From positions 1-17,435 of the forward strand of contig JBJOKB010000024.1 in the NCBI GenBank assembly GCA_046046315.1: a stretch of 17,435 nt of DNA. The letters run 5' to 3'. This DNA comes from ATZT02 sp046046315. GTDB lineage: Bacteria; Actinomycetota; Actinomycetes; S36-B12; UBA5976. The notes below the pieces were generated by a model. The model saw only the letters and a program-made list of their open reading frames with translations. It was not told where the DNA came from and did no database searches. Positions 1 through 6,978 of this stretch are shown piece after piece. Each line of letters begins with the position of its first letter. Position 1 is the first letter of the stretch. The position numbers were made by a program, and so were the translations under genes.

Positions 1-57
1 GCAGGAATTGTGGGAAAGAATTTGCCACTTCCTAGTGAAATTCCTGCCGCAGAATAG
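1..57 (+). CDS. C-terminal end of an unidentified gene
   Basis: Frame 1 is open from the window edge to a TAG at 55-57 and encodes 18 residues ending PSEIPAAE. The stop lies 3 bp before the stop of the oppositely oriented mutT1 gene, a convergent layout like the other gene ends in this window. In Mycobacterium the gene convergent with mutT1 is, from memory, hupB, but this tail has no lysine/alanine-rich histone-like character. Too little is visible to name it, and a chance open frame cannot be excluded. Confidence 0.45.
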   Translation, partial: AGIVGKNLPLPSEIPAAE

Positions 58-60
58 TTT

Positions 61-987
61 TTATTCCGCAACAATAAATTTTTCAATACCTTTAACAACG
101 GTATTAAACGGATTTAAGTAACGATGAATCACCAGTAATCCACCCGGTGGAAGTGTTGCATCAAGATCTTCACATTGCAATTCTTGGCTAATTGAATCAG
201 CTAGAGTTGGAAGTGATGGTCTATGACCACAAATAACAATAGGTTGATTTATTTTTGCTAAATTTTTAACAAGATTAATACCAGGTTGATTATTTACCGC
301 CCAGCCAAGTTCACTTAAATTTTGAAATGCTTCTAAGGATAGTTCCTTTGAAGCAGCATAAGGTGAAACAGTTGCTATGCACCTAATTGAATCAGAGGAG
401 ACAATCTTTGTTACTCCAAATGCACTTAGTAAATCAGCAATTAAATGTGATTGCATAATTCCTGTGGTTGTAAGCGGCCTAAAACTATCTGGAGGTATTG
501 ATTTTGAATATCGATCTGCCCATTCAACTCTTTTTTCAGAGTTAGCATGTCTTAATAAAATTAATGGTTTTGTATCTTTGGCTTTGAATGCTTCTTTTGC
601 TAATTCTTTATCTACATCGTAGGTCAAAAGTTTTAGGGCATTTCTTAAGTTAACCCAAACTAGCTGATCAGCTTCTTCATTGGGGACAAAAACAGGATTT
701 TCAGTTAAACGCGCTCTCCAATAAAATACTGTCTTTGGTAAACCATCAAAAATATATTCTTGAGGTGTTAATGATTGATGAAGAACAACTTTAAGTCCAG
801 TTTCTTCTAGTGTTTCCCTGACTGCTGCAGAGGGAGCAGACTCTGGAGCGTCGATTTTTCCTTTTGGGAAAGACCAATCTTGTCGATGAGGTCTATGAAT
901 TACAGCTATTTTTTGATTTAAACCTTGACCTCTAACAATTACAGTGCCTGCCGCATAAATGTGATCTTTGGTCTTACTTGAAACCAT
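61..987 (-). CDS. mutT1: MutT1-type NUDIX hydrolase fused to histidine phosphatase
   Basis: This 308-residue protein has two domains, as in mycobacterial MutT1. The N-terminal NUDIX domain carries the full NUDIX box at residues 43-65 (G43, E49, R57-E58, E61-E62, G64). The C-terminal histidine-phosphatase domain begins near residue 140 with RHAN at 146-149 in place of the usual RHG, and has a later ICGHRPSLP containing the second catalytic-type histidine. Family members hydrolyse 8-oxo-dGTP to 8-oxo-dGDP and act on diadenosine polyphosphates, which cleans the nucleotide pool. The ATG at 985-987 overlaps the ppk stop by one base (TAATG), so translation is probably coupled to ppk. The ppk-mutT1 order is also found in Mycobacterium. 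Family assignment is firm; substrate is by homology. Confidence 0.9.
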   Translation of the reverse strand: MVSSKTKDHIYAAGTVIVRGQGLNQKIAVIHRPHRQDWSFPKGKIDAPESAPSAAVRETLEETGLKVVLHQSLTPQEYIFDGLPKTVFYWRARLTENPVFVPNEEADQLVWVNLRNALKLLTYDVDKELAKEAFKAKDTKPLILLRHANSEKRVEWADRYSKSIPPDSFRPLTTTGIMQSHLIADLLSAFGVTKIVSSDSIRCIATVSPYAASKELSLEAFQNLSELGWAVNNQPGINLVKNLAKINQPIVICGHRPSLPTLADSISQELQCEDLDATLPPGGLLVIHRYLNPFNTVVKGIEKFIVAE

Positions 988-3074
988 TATTCAAGGCCTC
1001 TGAGATTTTTTCTTTTAATCAACTGCTCTTGAGCATCAAGTAAGAGTTCTCCGCGCGCATTAACGGTAACTCGAATCCAATTACTTTGGCTATCGAGTGA
1101 CCAATGCGAAGTATTTTCAGATAAATATAAATCCAATAAATTGGAGAGATAAGAGATATGTTCTTGATCCTCAAGTTGTACTAAGGCTTCAACTCTTCGA
1201 TCTAAGTTGCGATGCATCAAGTCTGCAGAGCCAATCCAGATTTCTTTTTGACCTGCGTTAGTAAACTCATAAACACGTGAATGTTCAAGAAATCTTCCTA
1301 AGATACTTCGAACTGTTATGTTTTCACTCAATCCAGGCACACCTGGTTTAAGTGCACACATTCCACGAATTACTAATTCAACTTTTACCCCATTATTTGA
1401 AGCATCGTAAAGCGCATCAATGGTTTGTTCATCAACTATTGAGTTACATTTAATTCTAATTCCAGAAGGTTTTCCTTGGGAATGATTTTCAATTTCTTTT
1501 TGAATTCTTTTTATTAAACCTGATCGAACAGAGTGAGGTGCTACAAGTAATTTGTCGTATTCGTCATTTGTTGAATAACCTGACAATAGATTAAATAAGT
1601 ATGCTATATCATTTGTGATTTTTGGATCTGCGGTTAATAAGCCCAAATCTTCATAACCTCGTGCAGTTTTAGGATTATAATTTCCAGTTCCAAGATGACC
1701 GTAGCGTTTCATTTTGTCATTTTCTTGTCGTATGACAAGAGAAAGCTTTGCGTGAGTTTTTAAGCCCACCACACCATAAACAACATGAACTCCTGCTTCT
1801 TCAAGTTTTCTTGCCCAAGAAATATTTGCTTGTTCATCAAAACGTGCTTTAATTTCAACAATTGCTAAAACTTGTTTTCCGTTATGAGCCGCTTCGATTA
1901 GTGATTTAACGATGGGGGAATCGCCGGAGGTTCTGTAAAGAGTTTGTTTTATGGCAAGAACTTTTGGATCCGTGCTGGCTTGTTCTAAGAAACGTTGCAC
2001 ACTTGTTGAGAAAGAGTCATATGGGTGATGCAACAGAATGTCTCTAGTTTTTAATGCCTCAAAAACATCAGGAGCACTCGCTGTTTCCACCGTGGCAAGT
2101 TGTGGATTAGTGCGAGGTATAAATTTTGCAAACTTTAAATCATCTCTATTAAGGTTACTAATGTCATTTAATCCACGAAGATCTAATAATCCTGGAAGTT
2201 TAAAGACTTCATTTTGTGAGGCTTCAAGCTCTTCAACTAGAAGTTCAAGGACATGTTTGTCAATGTCTTCTTCAACCTCAAGCCTTACAACTGCGCCAAA
2301 TTTTCTTCTGGTGAGTTCTCTTTCGAGGGCATCTAGTAGATTTTCTGTGTCATCTTCTTCAACTTCAACATCTTCATTTCGAGTAACTCTAAAAGTATGG
2401 TGTTGCACTATTTCCATACCCGGGAAAAGTAAATCAAGATGTGCAGCGATTACATCTTCAAGTGGGACAAATCTTTGACCCTGGGAATTAATGAGACGAG
2501 GAAAAGTTGGAGGAACCTTTACTCTGGCGAAAAGTTCAGAATCGTTTTTTGGATTATTTATTACAATTGCCAGGTTTAGAGATAAGCCAGAAATATAAGG
2601 AAATGGGTGAGCAGGATCTACCGCTAGGGGAGTTAAGACAGGAAATATTTTTTCGATGAATAGTGTTCCTAAACTCTTTTTTTCATCCTCAGATAATTCA
2701 TTCCATCTGATAATCCGAATATCATTTTCGACCAAGAGAGGTCTAACTGTTTGTTCAAATATTTCAGAATGCTTTTTTTGTAATCTGTAACTTTCGTTTA
2801 ATACTGCAGAGAGTAATTCCCTGGGAAGCATCCCACTTGCTGATCTCACAGCTATACCAGCCTGAATTCTTCTTTTTGATCCTGCAATTCTTACTTTAAA
2901 AAATTCATCTAGATTACTGGCAAAAATTGCTAGAAATCTTGCCCTTTCAAGTATCGGGATATTTGGATCTTGAGCTAAATCTAAAACACGCTCATTAAAT
3001 TTTAACCAAGATAAATCACGCTCCGAAAATCTTCCAAGAGGAAAATTTTTTGTATCTAATGTCATGCTTTTCAT
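987..3074 (-). CDS. ppk: Polyphosphate kinase 1
   Basis: The 695-residue length is close to E. coli PPK1 (688). It reversibly polymerises the gamma-phosphate of ATP into polyphosphate. The N-terminus FSERDLSWLKFNERV is characteristic. The autophosphorylated histidine is H460 in YGHLGTGNYN, and the second conserved histidine is H598 in LEHSRVYEF, followed by IGSADLMHRNLDRRVE of the C-terminal phospholipase D-like fold. The start follows the mshD stop by 10 bp without a strong ribosome site; an in-frame ATG three codons later (3065) is an alternative. It sits between mshD and mutT1 in one transcription unit headed by glnR, so polyphosphate synthesis may respond to nitrogen status if GlnR is autoregulated; that is inference. 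Confidence 0.96.
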   Translation of the reverse strand: MKSMTLDTKNFPLGRFSERDLSWLKFNERVLDLAQDPNIPILERARFLAIFASNLDEFFKVRIAGSKRRIQAGIAVRSASGMLPRELLSAVLNESYRLQKKHSEIFEQTVRPLLVENDIRIIRWNELSEDEKKSLGTLFIEKIFPVLTPLAVDPAHPFPYISGLSLNLAIVINNPKNDSELFARVKVPPTFPRLINSQGQRFVPLEDVIAAHLDLLFPGMEIVQHHTFRVTRNEDVEVEEDDTENLLDALERELTRRKFGAVVRLEVEEDIDKHVLELLVEELEASQNEVFKLPGLLDLRGLNDISNLNRDDLKFAKFIPRTNPQLATVETASAPDVFEALKTRDILLHHPYDSFSTSVQRFLEQASTDPKVLAIKQTLYRTSGDSPIVKSLIEAAHNGKQVLAIVEIKARFDEQANISWARKLEEAGVHVVYGVVGLKTHAKLSLVIRQENDKMKRYGHLGTGNYNPKTARGYEDLGLLTADPKITNDIAYLFNLLSGYSTNDEYDKLLVAPHSVRSGLIKRIQKEIENHSQGKPSGIRIKCNSIVDEQTIDALYDASNNGVKVELVIRGMCALKPGVPGLSENITVRSILGRFLEHSRVYEFTNAGQKEIWIGSADLMHRNLDRRVEALVQLEDQEHISYLSNLLDLYLSENTSHWSLDSQSNWIRVTVNARGELLLDAQEQLIKRKNLRGLE

Positions 3075-3084
3075 GATTTCAGCC

Positions 3085-4035
3085 TTAGGTAAACGAGCGG
3101 TAAAGTCTGTCTAAACCCCAGAAATTAAATCCTACTTCTTCGTATAATTTGATAGCTTTTTGGTTGTTTGAATCAACGTAAAGCATGGCTGAATCTAAAC
3201 CGTTTCTTCTTAAATGGTTTAGGCCCCAAAGTAATAGTGTTTTTCCTAACCCTTTGCCTTGCTCACTTGGATGAACACCTAAAACATAAAGTTCACCAAT
3301 TGGTTCATGTCCATGACTTAAATGTTGATGTCCATCATCTTTTTCATGCTTGTGATCCTGTCCATGAACTTTAGTCCAACAAAAACCAATAACTTTCTTA
3401 CTTTCATTTTCTAGTAATGCAAATCCTGTTTCAGAAAACCAATTCTCCGCCATGCGTAATTCAAAATCTTTTCTAGACCAGGAGGCTTGATCAGGAAGTT
3501 CAACAAAACTTTCTTTATTTAACTTTAGAAATATTTCGATATCTGACTCGGAATTAAAATTTCTAATATTGTATTTTTCAGGAAGTACAAAAGGCTGTAT
3601 CGGCGAAAAAAGTGATCGTCGCATTTGAATTACGTTTCGAACAGACTCAAATCCAAGTTTTTCTGTGAAACTTCTAGCCATTGCTGTATCACCATGAGAC
3701 CAAAGTCTTAGTTGTTGGTTATCTACCAGTTTTTTCATTTCATTTACAATTTGCGTTGCTATGCCCTTTAGTCGAAAATCTGGATGAACCACAAGTTCAC
3801 CACTTGGTCCAGCAACTAAATCTGTTGTATCTAAATGACCATAGCCCACAATTTTTTGAGTTGAATCTTCTGCAATTAAATGAATTACGGGACGATCCCC
3901 ACCACTTCGAAGATGAATTTCAACATGCTCAGAGAAAGGTCGAACTCCATCTTTTTCACTAGAAAATATAACTAGTTCAAGAATATTATTAACTTCAGAG
4001 TCGGTGAGAGATTTCTTAACTGATACTTTATACAT
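3085..4035 (-). CDS. mshD: Mycothiol synthase (tandem GNAT acetyltransferase)
   Basis: MshD transfers acetyl from acetyl-CoA to Cys-GlcN-inositol, the last step of mycothiol synthesis in the cytosol. The 316 residues match the usual length (about 315). Two GNAT domains are visible. The first contains ELVVHPDFRLKGIATQI and ends with the MshD-like LWSHGDTAMARSFTEKLGF. The second contains GELYVLGVHPSEQGKGLGKT and YVDSNNQKAIKLYEEVGF. Residues 224-244 form a histidine-rich insert (seven His in 21) directly before the second acetyl-CoA-binding strand. The gene begins 6 bp after the glnR stop and ends 10 bp before ppk, so it is the second gene of that operon. mshA, the first pathway enzyme, lies 5 kb away in another unit. 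Confidence 0.95.
   Translation of the reverse strand: MYKVSVKKSLTDSEVNNILELVIFSSEKDGVRPFSEHVEIHLRSGGDRPVIHLIAEDSTQKIVGYGHLDTTDLVAGPSGELVVHPDFRLKGIATQIVNEMKKLVDNQQLRLWSHGDTAMARSFTEKLGFESVRNVIQMRRSLFSPIQPFVLPEKYNIRNFNSESDIEIFLKLNKESFVELPDQASWSRKDFELRMAENWFSETGFALLENESKKVIGFCWTKVHGQDHKHEKDDGHQHLSHGHEPIGELYVLGVHPSEQGKGLGKTLLLWGLNHLRRNGLDSAMLYVDSNNQKAIKLYEEVGFNFWGLDRLYRSFT
3304..3366 (-). other. His-rich loop coding segment in mshD
   Basis: These 21 codons encode residues 224-244 of MshD. Seven are histidine, in alternating patterns such as HKH, HQH and HGH, mixed with Asp, Glu and Lys. The segment lies between WTKV and the strand GELYVLGV of the second GNAT domain, at a loop that varies in length in the family as I recall it. 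It resembles metal-binding His-rich tails, but no metal role is shown. Confidence 0.8.
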
Positions 4036-4041
4036 GATTTA

Positions 4042-4767
4042 TCAGTTGTTTATCCGGTTTTCAACTTCCTCATTTAGATCATCTGATTGAGAAATCTCTC
4101 GGTTTGCAACAAATTTGTATCCCACATTTCTTAATGTTGCAATGAAGTTTTCATATTCTGGACCTAATTTTGCTCTTAATCTTCTTACATGAACATCAAC
4201 GGTTCTAGTTCCACCGAAGTAATCAAAACCCCAAACTTCTTGGAGAAGTTGTTGTCGACTAAATACTCTACCTGGATGTTGAGCTAAAAATTTAAGTAGT
4301 TCAAATTCCTTAAAAGTTAAATCAATTAATTGTCCTTTTATCTTTACCGAATATGCGGCTTCATCTATAACTAAATCTCCACGTTCGATTTCAGGATTGA
4401 CTTGTTCTTCAACTCCGTTTAATCGAGCAATTACTAATCTAATTCGAGCATCAACTTCTGCTGGTCCTGAATTTTCTAAGATAACTTCATCCAGCCCCCA
4501 GTCCGGGGTAATTGCAATTAATCCACCTTCAGTTGTAATAGCAATCAGTGGAGAAATTATTCCTGTAGTTCTAATTAATCTGCATAAACTTTTAGCACCT
4601 GGCAGATCTTTTCGTGCATCAACTAGCACAGCATCACAAATTGGCGCATTAATTAAAGCTGAAGGCTCAGCGGGCATTATTTTTACTTGGTGGTTAAGTA
4701 ATGAAAGTGCAGGTAAAATATCTACTGAATTACCACGAGCATTAGTGACCAGAATTAAATTGGTCAT
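4042..4767 (-). CDS. glnR: GlnR-type orphan nitrogen response regulator
   Basis: This 241-residue OmpR/PhoB-fold regulator matches Streptomyces GlnR closely in remembered sequence: LILVTNA at the N-terminus, AEPSAL, VDARKDLPG, ITTEGGLIAITPDWG, then the winged helix LTFKEFELLKFLAQHPGRVF and GGTRTVDVHVRRLRAKLG near residues 195-215. As in GlnR, the receiver lacks the usual acidic pair (residues 8-9 are T-N) although D50 is kept, so it is probably not controlled by phosphotransfer. GlnR controls ammonium and nitrate assimilation genes in Actinobacteria. The ATG is preceded by a strong AAAGGAG. It is the first gene of the glnR-mshD-ppk-mutT1 unit, divergent from the nitrobindin operon. No histidine kinase partner is adjacent. 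Confidence 0.94.
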   Translation of the reverse strand: MTNLILVTNARGNSVDILPALSLLNHQVKIMPAEPSALINAPICDAVLVDARKDLPGAKSLCRLIRTTGIISPLIAITTEGGLIAITPDWGLDEVILENSGPAEVDARIRLVIARLNGVEEQVNPEIERGDLVIDEAAYSVKIKGQLIDLTFKEFELLKFLAQHPGRVFSRQQLLQEVWGFDYFGGTRTVDVHVRRLRAKLGPEYENFIATLRNVGYKFVANREISQSDDLNEEVENRINN

Positions 4768-4774
4768 TATCTGC

Positions 4775-4781
4775 TCCTTTA
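4775..4781 (-). promoter_or_regulatory. Ribosome binding site of glnR
   Basis: On the minus strand AAAGGAG lies 7 bases before the ATG at 4765-4767. It is one of the clearest Shine-Dalgarno sites in the window and supports the chosen GlnR start. I could not identify a convincing -35/-10 pair upstream. Confidence 0.75.
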
Positions 4782-4874
4782 ATGAAATTAGATAACTGAT
4801 TTTACCTTTAAGACTCCATGACTACTTCTAGAACCAGCAGTTTTAGGCATATAAAGACGGATTTACACTCAGGA

Positions 4875-4880
4875 TAGACT
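4875..4880 (+). promoter_or_regulatory. Putative -10 box for a leaderless nitrobindin operon transcript
   Basis: TAGACT lies 7 bases before the ATG at 4888. That is the spacing expected if transcription starts at or next to the A of the start codon, a common actinobacterial arrangement. An AGGA at 4871-4874 is 13 bases from the ATG, too far for a good ribosome site. No clear -35 is present. Confidence 0.5.
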
Positions 4881-4887
4881 TTTATTA

Positions 4888-5490
4888 ATGTCTAAATTAC
4901 CTTCAGAATTACCTCCAGAGATTGTGCGCATCTCATGGCTATTAGGCCATTGGGAAGGTGTAGGTCAAGGTCAATATCCAAATTCAAACAATTTTTCTTT
5001 TATTCAACAAATTGAATTTAAAAACGAAGGTCAAACTTTTATTGATTATGAAAGTAAAAGTTGGGAATTAAATCCAGATGGAACAGCTGGTCAACCTTTA
5101 CATGTTGAAAAAGGATTCTGGAAACCAGGAGATGGTGCAACTGTGGAAGTTGCAATCTCACATGTAAGTGGAATTTCAGAAATTTGGACTGGAATAAATG
5201 AAGTTTTAACTATTGAGGATGCAAAAATAACTTCTGCTCGAGCAAGGATTGCAACCCAATGGGTTGGGCGCGTTCCAAGTGCTAAATCTGTGGATGCAGG
5301 TGATCGTTTGTATGGACTCATGAATGGTGAATTAATGTGGACTTACGACATGGCTGCAGTTGGTCAAGAAATGCAAAATCATTTATGGGCCAGACTAAAA
5401 CCATTGAGTAGTGAGCAAATTCTTGAAACGAAGAAAACTGGAAGACCAGTTAACAAACATGAAGTACCAAGTATCCCGGGAGTTAAATAA
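4888..5490 (+). CDS. Nitrobindin-like heme-binding beta-barrel protein (DUF1794/FABP-like)
   Basis: This 200-residue protein belongs to the nitrobindin family, ferric-heme beta-barrels that bind NO and can isomerise peroxynitrite to nitrate. The family motif GxWxGxG is at residues 20-26 (GHWEGVG). The C-terminal segment YDMAAVGQEMQNHLWARL matches mycobacterial Rv2717c-type nitrobindins and supplies H165 as the probable proximal heme ligand. There is no signal peptide or membrane segment, so it is cytosolic. It is the first gene of a five-gene run, and its TAA overlaps the next ATG by one base. As I recall, a nitrobindin homologue also precedes nur in Streptomyces. The heme function here is by homology only. 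Confidence 0.87.
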   Translation: MSKLPSELPPEIVRISWLLGHWEGVGQGQYPNSNNFSFIQQIEFKNEGQTFIDYESKSWELNPDGTAGQPLHVEKGFWKPGDGATVEVAISHVSGISEIWTGINEVLTIEDAKITSARARIATQWVGRVPSAKSVDAGDRLYGLMNGELMWTYDMAAVGQEMQNHLWARLKPLSSEQILETKKTGRPVNKHEVPSIPGVK

Positions 5491-5942
5491 TGAATGATTA
5501 TCTAGAAGCTTGGGATAGAAGGCTTCGCACTGCCGGTTTTCGAATTACTCCACAAAGACAATTAGTTTTAGAATCTGTAACGCATCTTCGTCACGCCACA
5601 CCCGAAGAAATTCTTGCAGAGGTCCAGGTTACAGCTAGTGGGGTAAATCTTTCTACTGTTTATAGAACTCTAGAAGTTTTAGAACAAGTTGGTTTAGTAA
5701 CTCATGCCCATATCGGACATGGTGCCCCTACGTATCATGTTGTTGATGACACTCCTCATATTCATTTAGTTTGTTCCCGATGTAGAAAAGTTGAATCTAT
5801 TGATGGTGATGGTTTTGCTAAATATGCAAACAATTTAGAAAACGATAATGGTTTTGTTGTTAATATTTCTCACGTAGCATTGCACGGTTTGTGTAAAAAA
5901 TGTGCTAATGAGGGAAATGTCGTTACAGATCATGACCACTAA
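5490..5942 (+). CDS. nur: Fur-family metalloregulator, Nur (nickel)-like
   Basis: This 150-residue Fur protein has the N-terminal winged helix with recognition helix NLSTVYRTLEVLEQVGLV (residues 53-70) and the C-terminal dimer/metal domain. The stretches HATPEEILAEV, HAHIGHGAPTYH and HIHLVC resemble Streptomyces Nur, the nickel-uptake repressor. H72, H74 and H128 fall, from remembered numbering, at the Nur nickel site, and H35, H90 and H92 near its second site. One expected His of that second site appears to be T88. Cysteine pairs C95/C98 and C135/C138 could hold structural zinc. The start overlaps the nitrobindin stop (TAATG). Zur- or Fur-type specificity remains possible. Confidence 0.82.
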   Translation: MNDYLEAWDRRLRTAGFRITPQRQLVLESVTHLRHATPEEILAEVQVTASGVNLSTVYRTLEVLEQVGLVTHAHIGHGAPTYHVVDDTPHIHLVCSRCRKVESIDGDGFAKYANNLENDNGFVVNISHVALHGLCKKCANEGNVVTDHDH

Positions 5943-6978
5943 ATCATTAACCCTAAATTTACAAGGACAAGTAAGAGCACCTGAATCAGTTATTGATCAA
6001 GATGTTGCTTGGCATTACGGAGACCCCCTAAGAGAACAGAGAAACCTAGTTGAAGGATTAGGGGCAGTCGATATTTCAAATCGTGGTGTTATAAAAATAT
6101 CTGGCAATGATAGAAAAGTATTTCTACATTCTTTGACTTCGCAACATATTGAAAGAATGAATACAGGGGACTCATGTTCCACATTGTTATTAACTCCTAA
6201 TGGGCACGTTGAACATGAATTGCACGTTATAAATAGTGAAAGTGAGATTTATTTAATTGTTGAAAAATCCTCTTTAAATCCAATATTAGATTTTTTTAAG
6301 AAAATGATCTTCATGTCACAAGTTGAAATCACAGACGAAACATCCAATTTGGCTGCAGTTTTTGAACCGGTAAGAGAAAATCATCAAGTATTTCCTACAT
6401 GGTTAACTCCAATAAATTATGCAGGTGAAAAAATTATAGATGCTGGACAAAGTGCTGGGGGAGATCCAAATAAATATGTACCCAAAAGACCTGGAGTTTA
6501 TAAAGGCAGAGAAATTCTTATTGAAAGACAAAATTTAGAAAATTATTTGAAAACTAAAGAGCCATTAGCTGGAACTTGGGCATTAGAGGCAATTCGTATT
6601 GCTGCGGGGGTTGCAAGAGTTGTAGTAGATGCAGATCACAAAACAATTCCACATGAAATTGGATTGATAGGCAATGCAGTTCATTTAGAAAAGGGTTGTT
6701 ATCGAGGACAAGAGACGGTTGCAAGGGTTCATAATTTAGGTAAACCGCCTAGAAAACTAGTTTTAATTCATCTTGATGGCAGTCCCAATCGTTTGCCAAA
6801 AGAAAAAAGTCCAATCTTTGTTGATGGGGTTGAAGTGGGAATTGTTGGATCCAGTGCGCAGCATTACGAATTAGGACCAATTGCTTTGGGAATTATTAAG
6901 GCAAAAACTGAAGTTTTACTCAATGTTGCCGTAGATGATATACCTGGGAGCATTCAAGAAGTAGTTGTGAACCAATGA
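5932..6978 (+). CDS. ygfZ: YgfZ/GcvT-like folate-binding protein
   Basis: YgfZ is a tetrahydrofolate-binding paralogue of glycine-cleavage T-protein that supports Fe-S enzymes such as the tRNA-modifying MiaB. From the ATG at 5932 it is 348 residues. The signature KGCYRGQETVARVHNLGKPP is present, with the key cysteine at about residue 256. The N-terminal AWHYGDPLREQR and DISNRGVIKISG are typical of actinobacterial members. In-frame GTG 5902, ATG 5908 and ATG 5917 lie farther inside nur; 5932 is preferred because it overlaps nur by only 11 bp, though no start has a convincing ribosome site. It is translated in the nitrobindin-nur run, and its stop overlaps the asparaginase start (ATGA). Confidence 0.9.
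   Translation: MTTKSLTLNLQGQVRAPESVIDQDVAWHYGDPLREQRNLVEGLGAVDISNRGVIKISGNDRKVFLHSLTSQHIERMNTGDSCSTLLLTPNGHVEHELHVINSESEIYLIVEKSSLNPILDFFKKMIFMSQVEITDETSNLAAVFEPVRENHQVFPTWLTPINYAGEKIIDAGQSAGGDPNKYVPKRPGVYKGREILIERQNLENYLKTKEPLAGTWALEAIRIAAGVARVVVDADHKTIPHEIGLIGNAVHLEKGCYRGQETVARVHNLGKPPRKLVLIHLDGSPNRLPKEKSPIFVDGVEVGIVGSSAQHYELGPIALGIIKAKTEVLLNVAVDDIPGSIQEVVVNQ

Noticed and set aside
2038..2478. 146-codon open frame on + strand, serine-rich
   Set aside because: It lies wholly antisense to ppk, and its low-complexity Ser/Thr composition is what the reverse complement of Glu/Asp/Lys-rich codons gives. There is no ribosome site or family motif.
3168..3374. His/Leu-rich + strand open frame
   Set aside because: It is antisense to the mshD C-terminal domain; its composition is an artefact of that gene's codons.
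5902..5931. N-terminal extension of ygfZ from GTG 5902
   Set aside because: It would overlap nur by 41 bp, and the extra ten residues do not resemble the family. Three later starts in the same frame exist, with 5932 closest to the conserved region.
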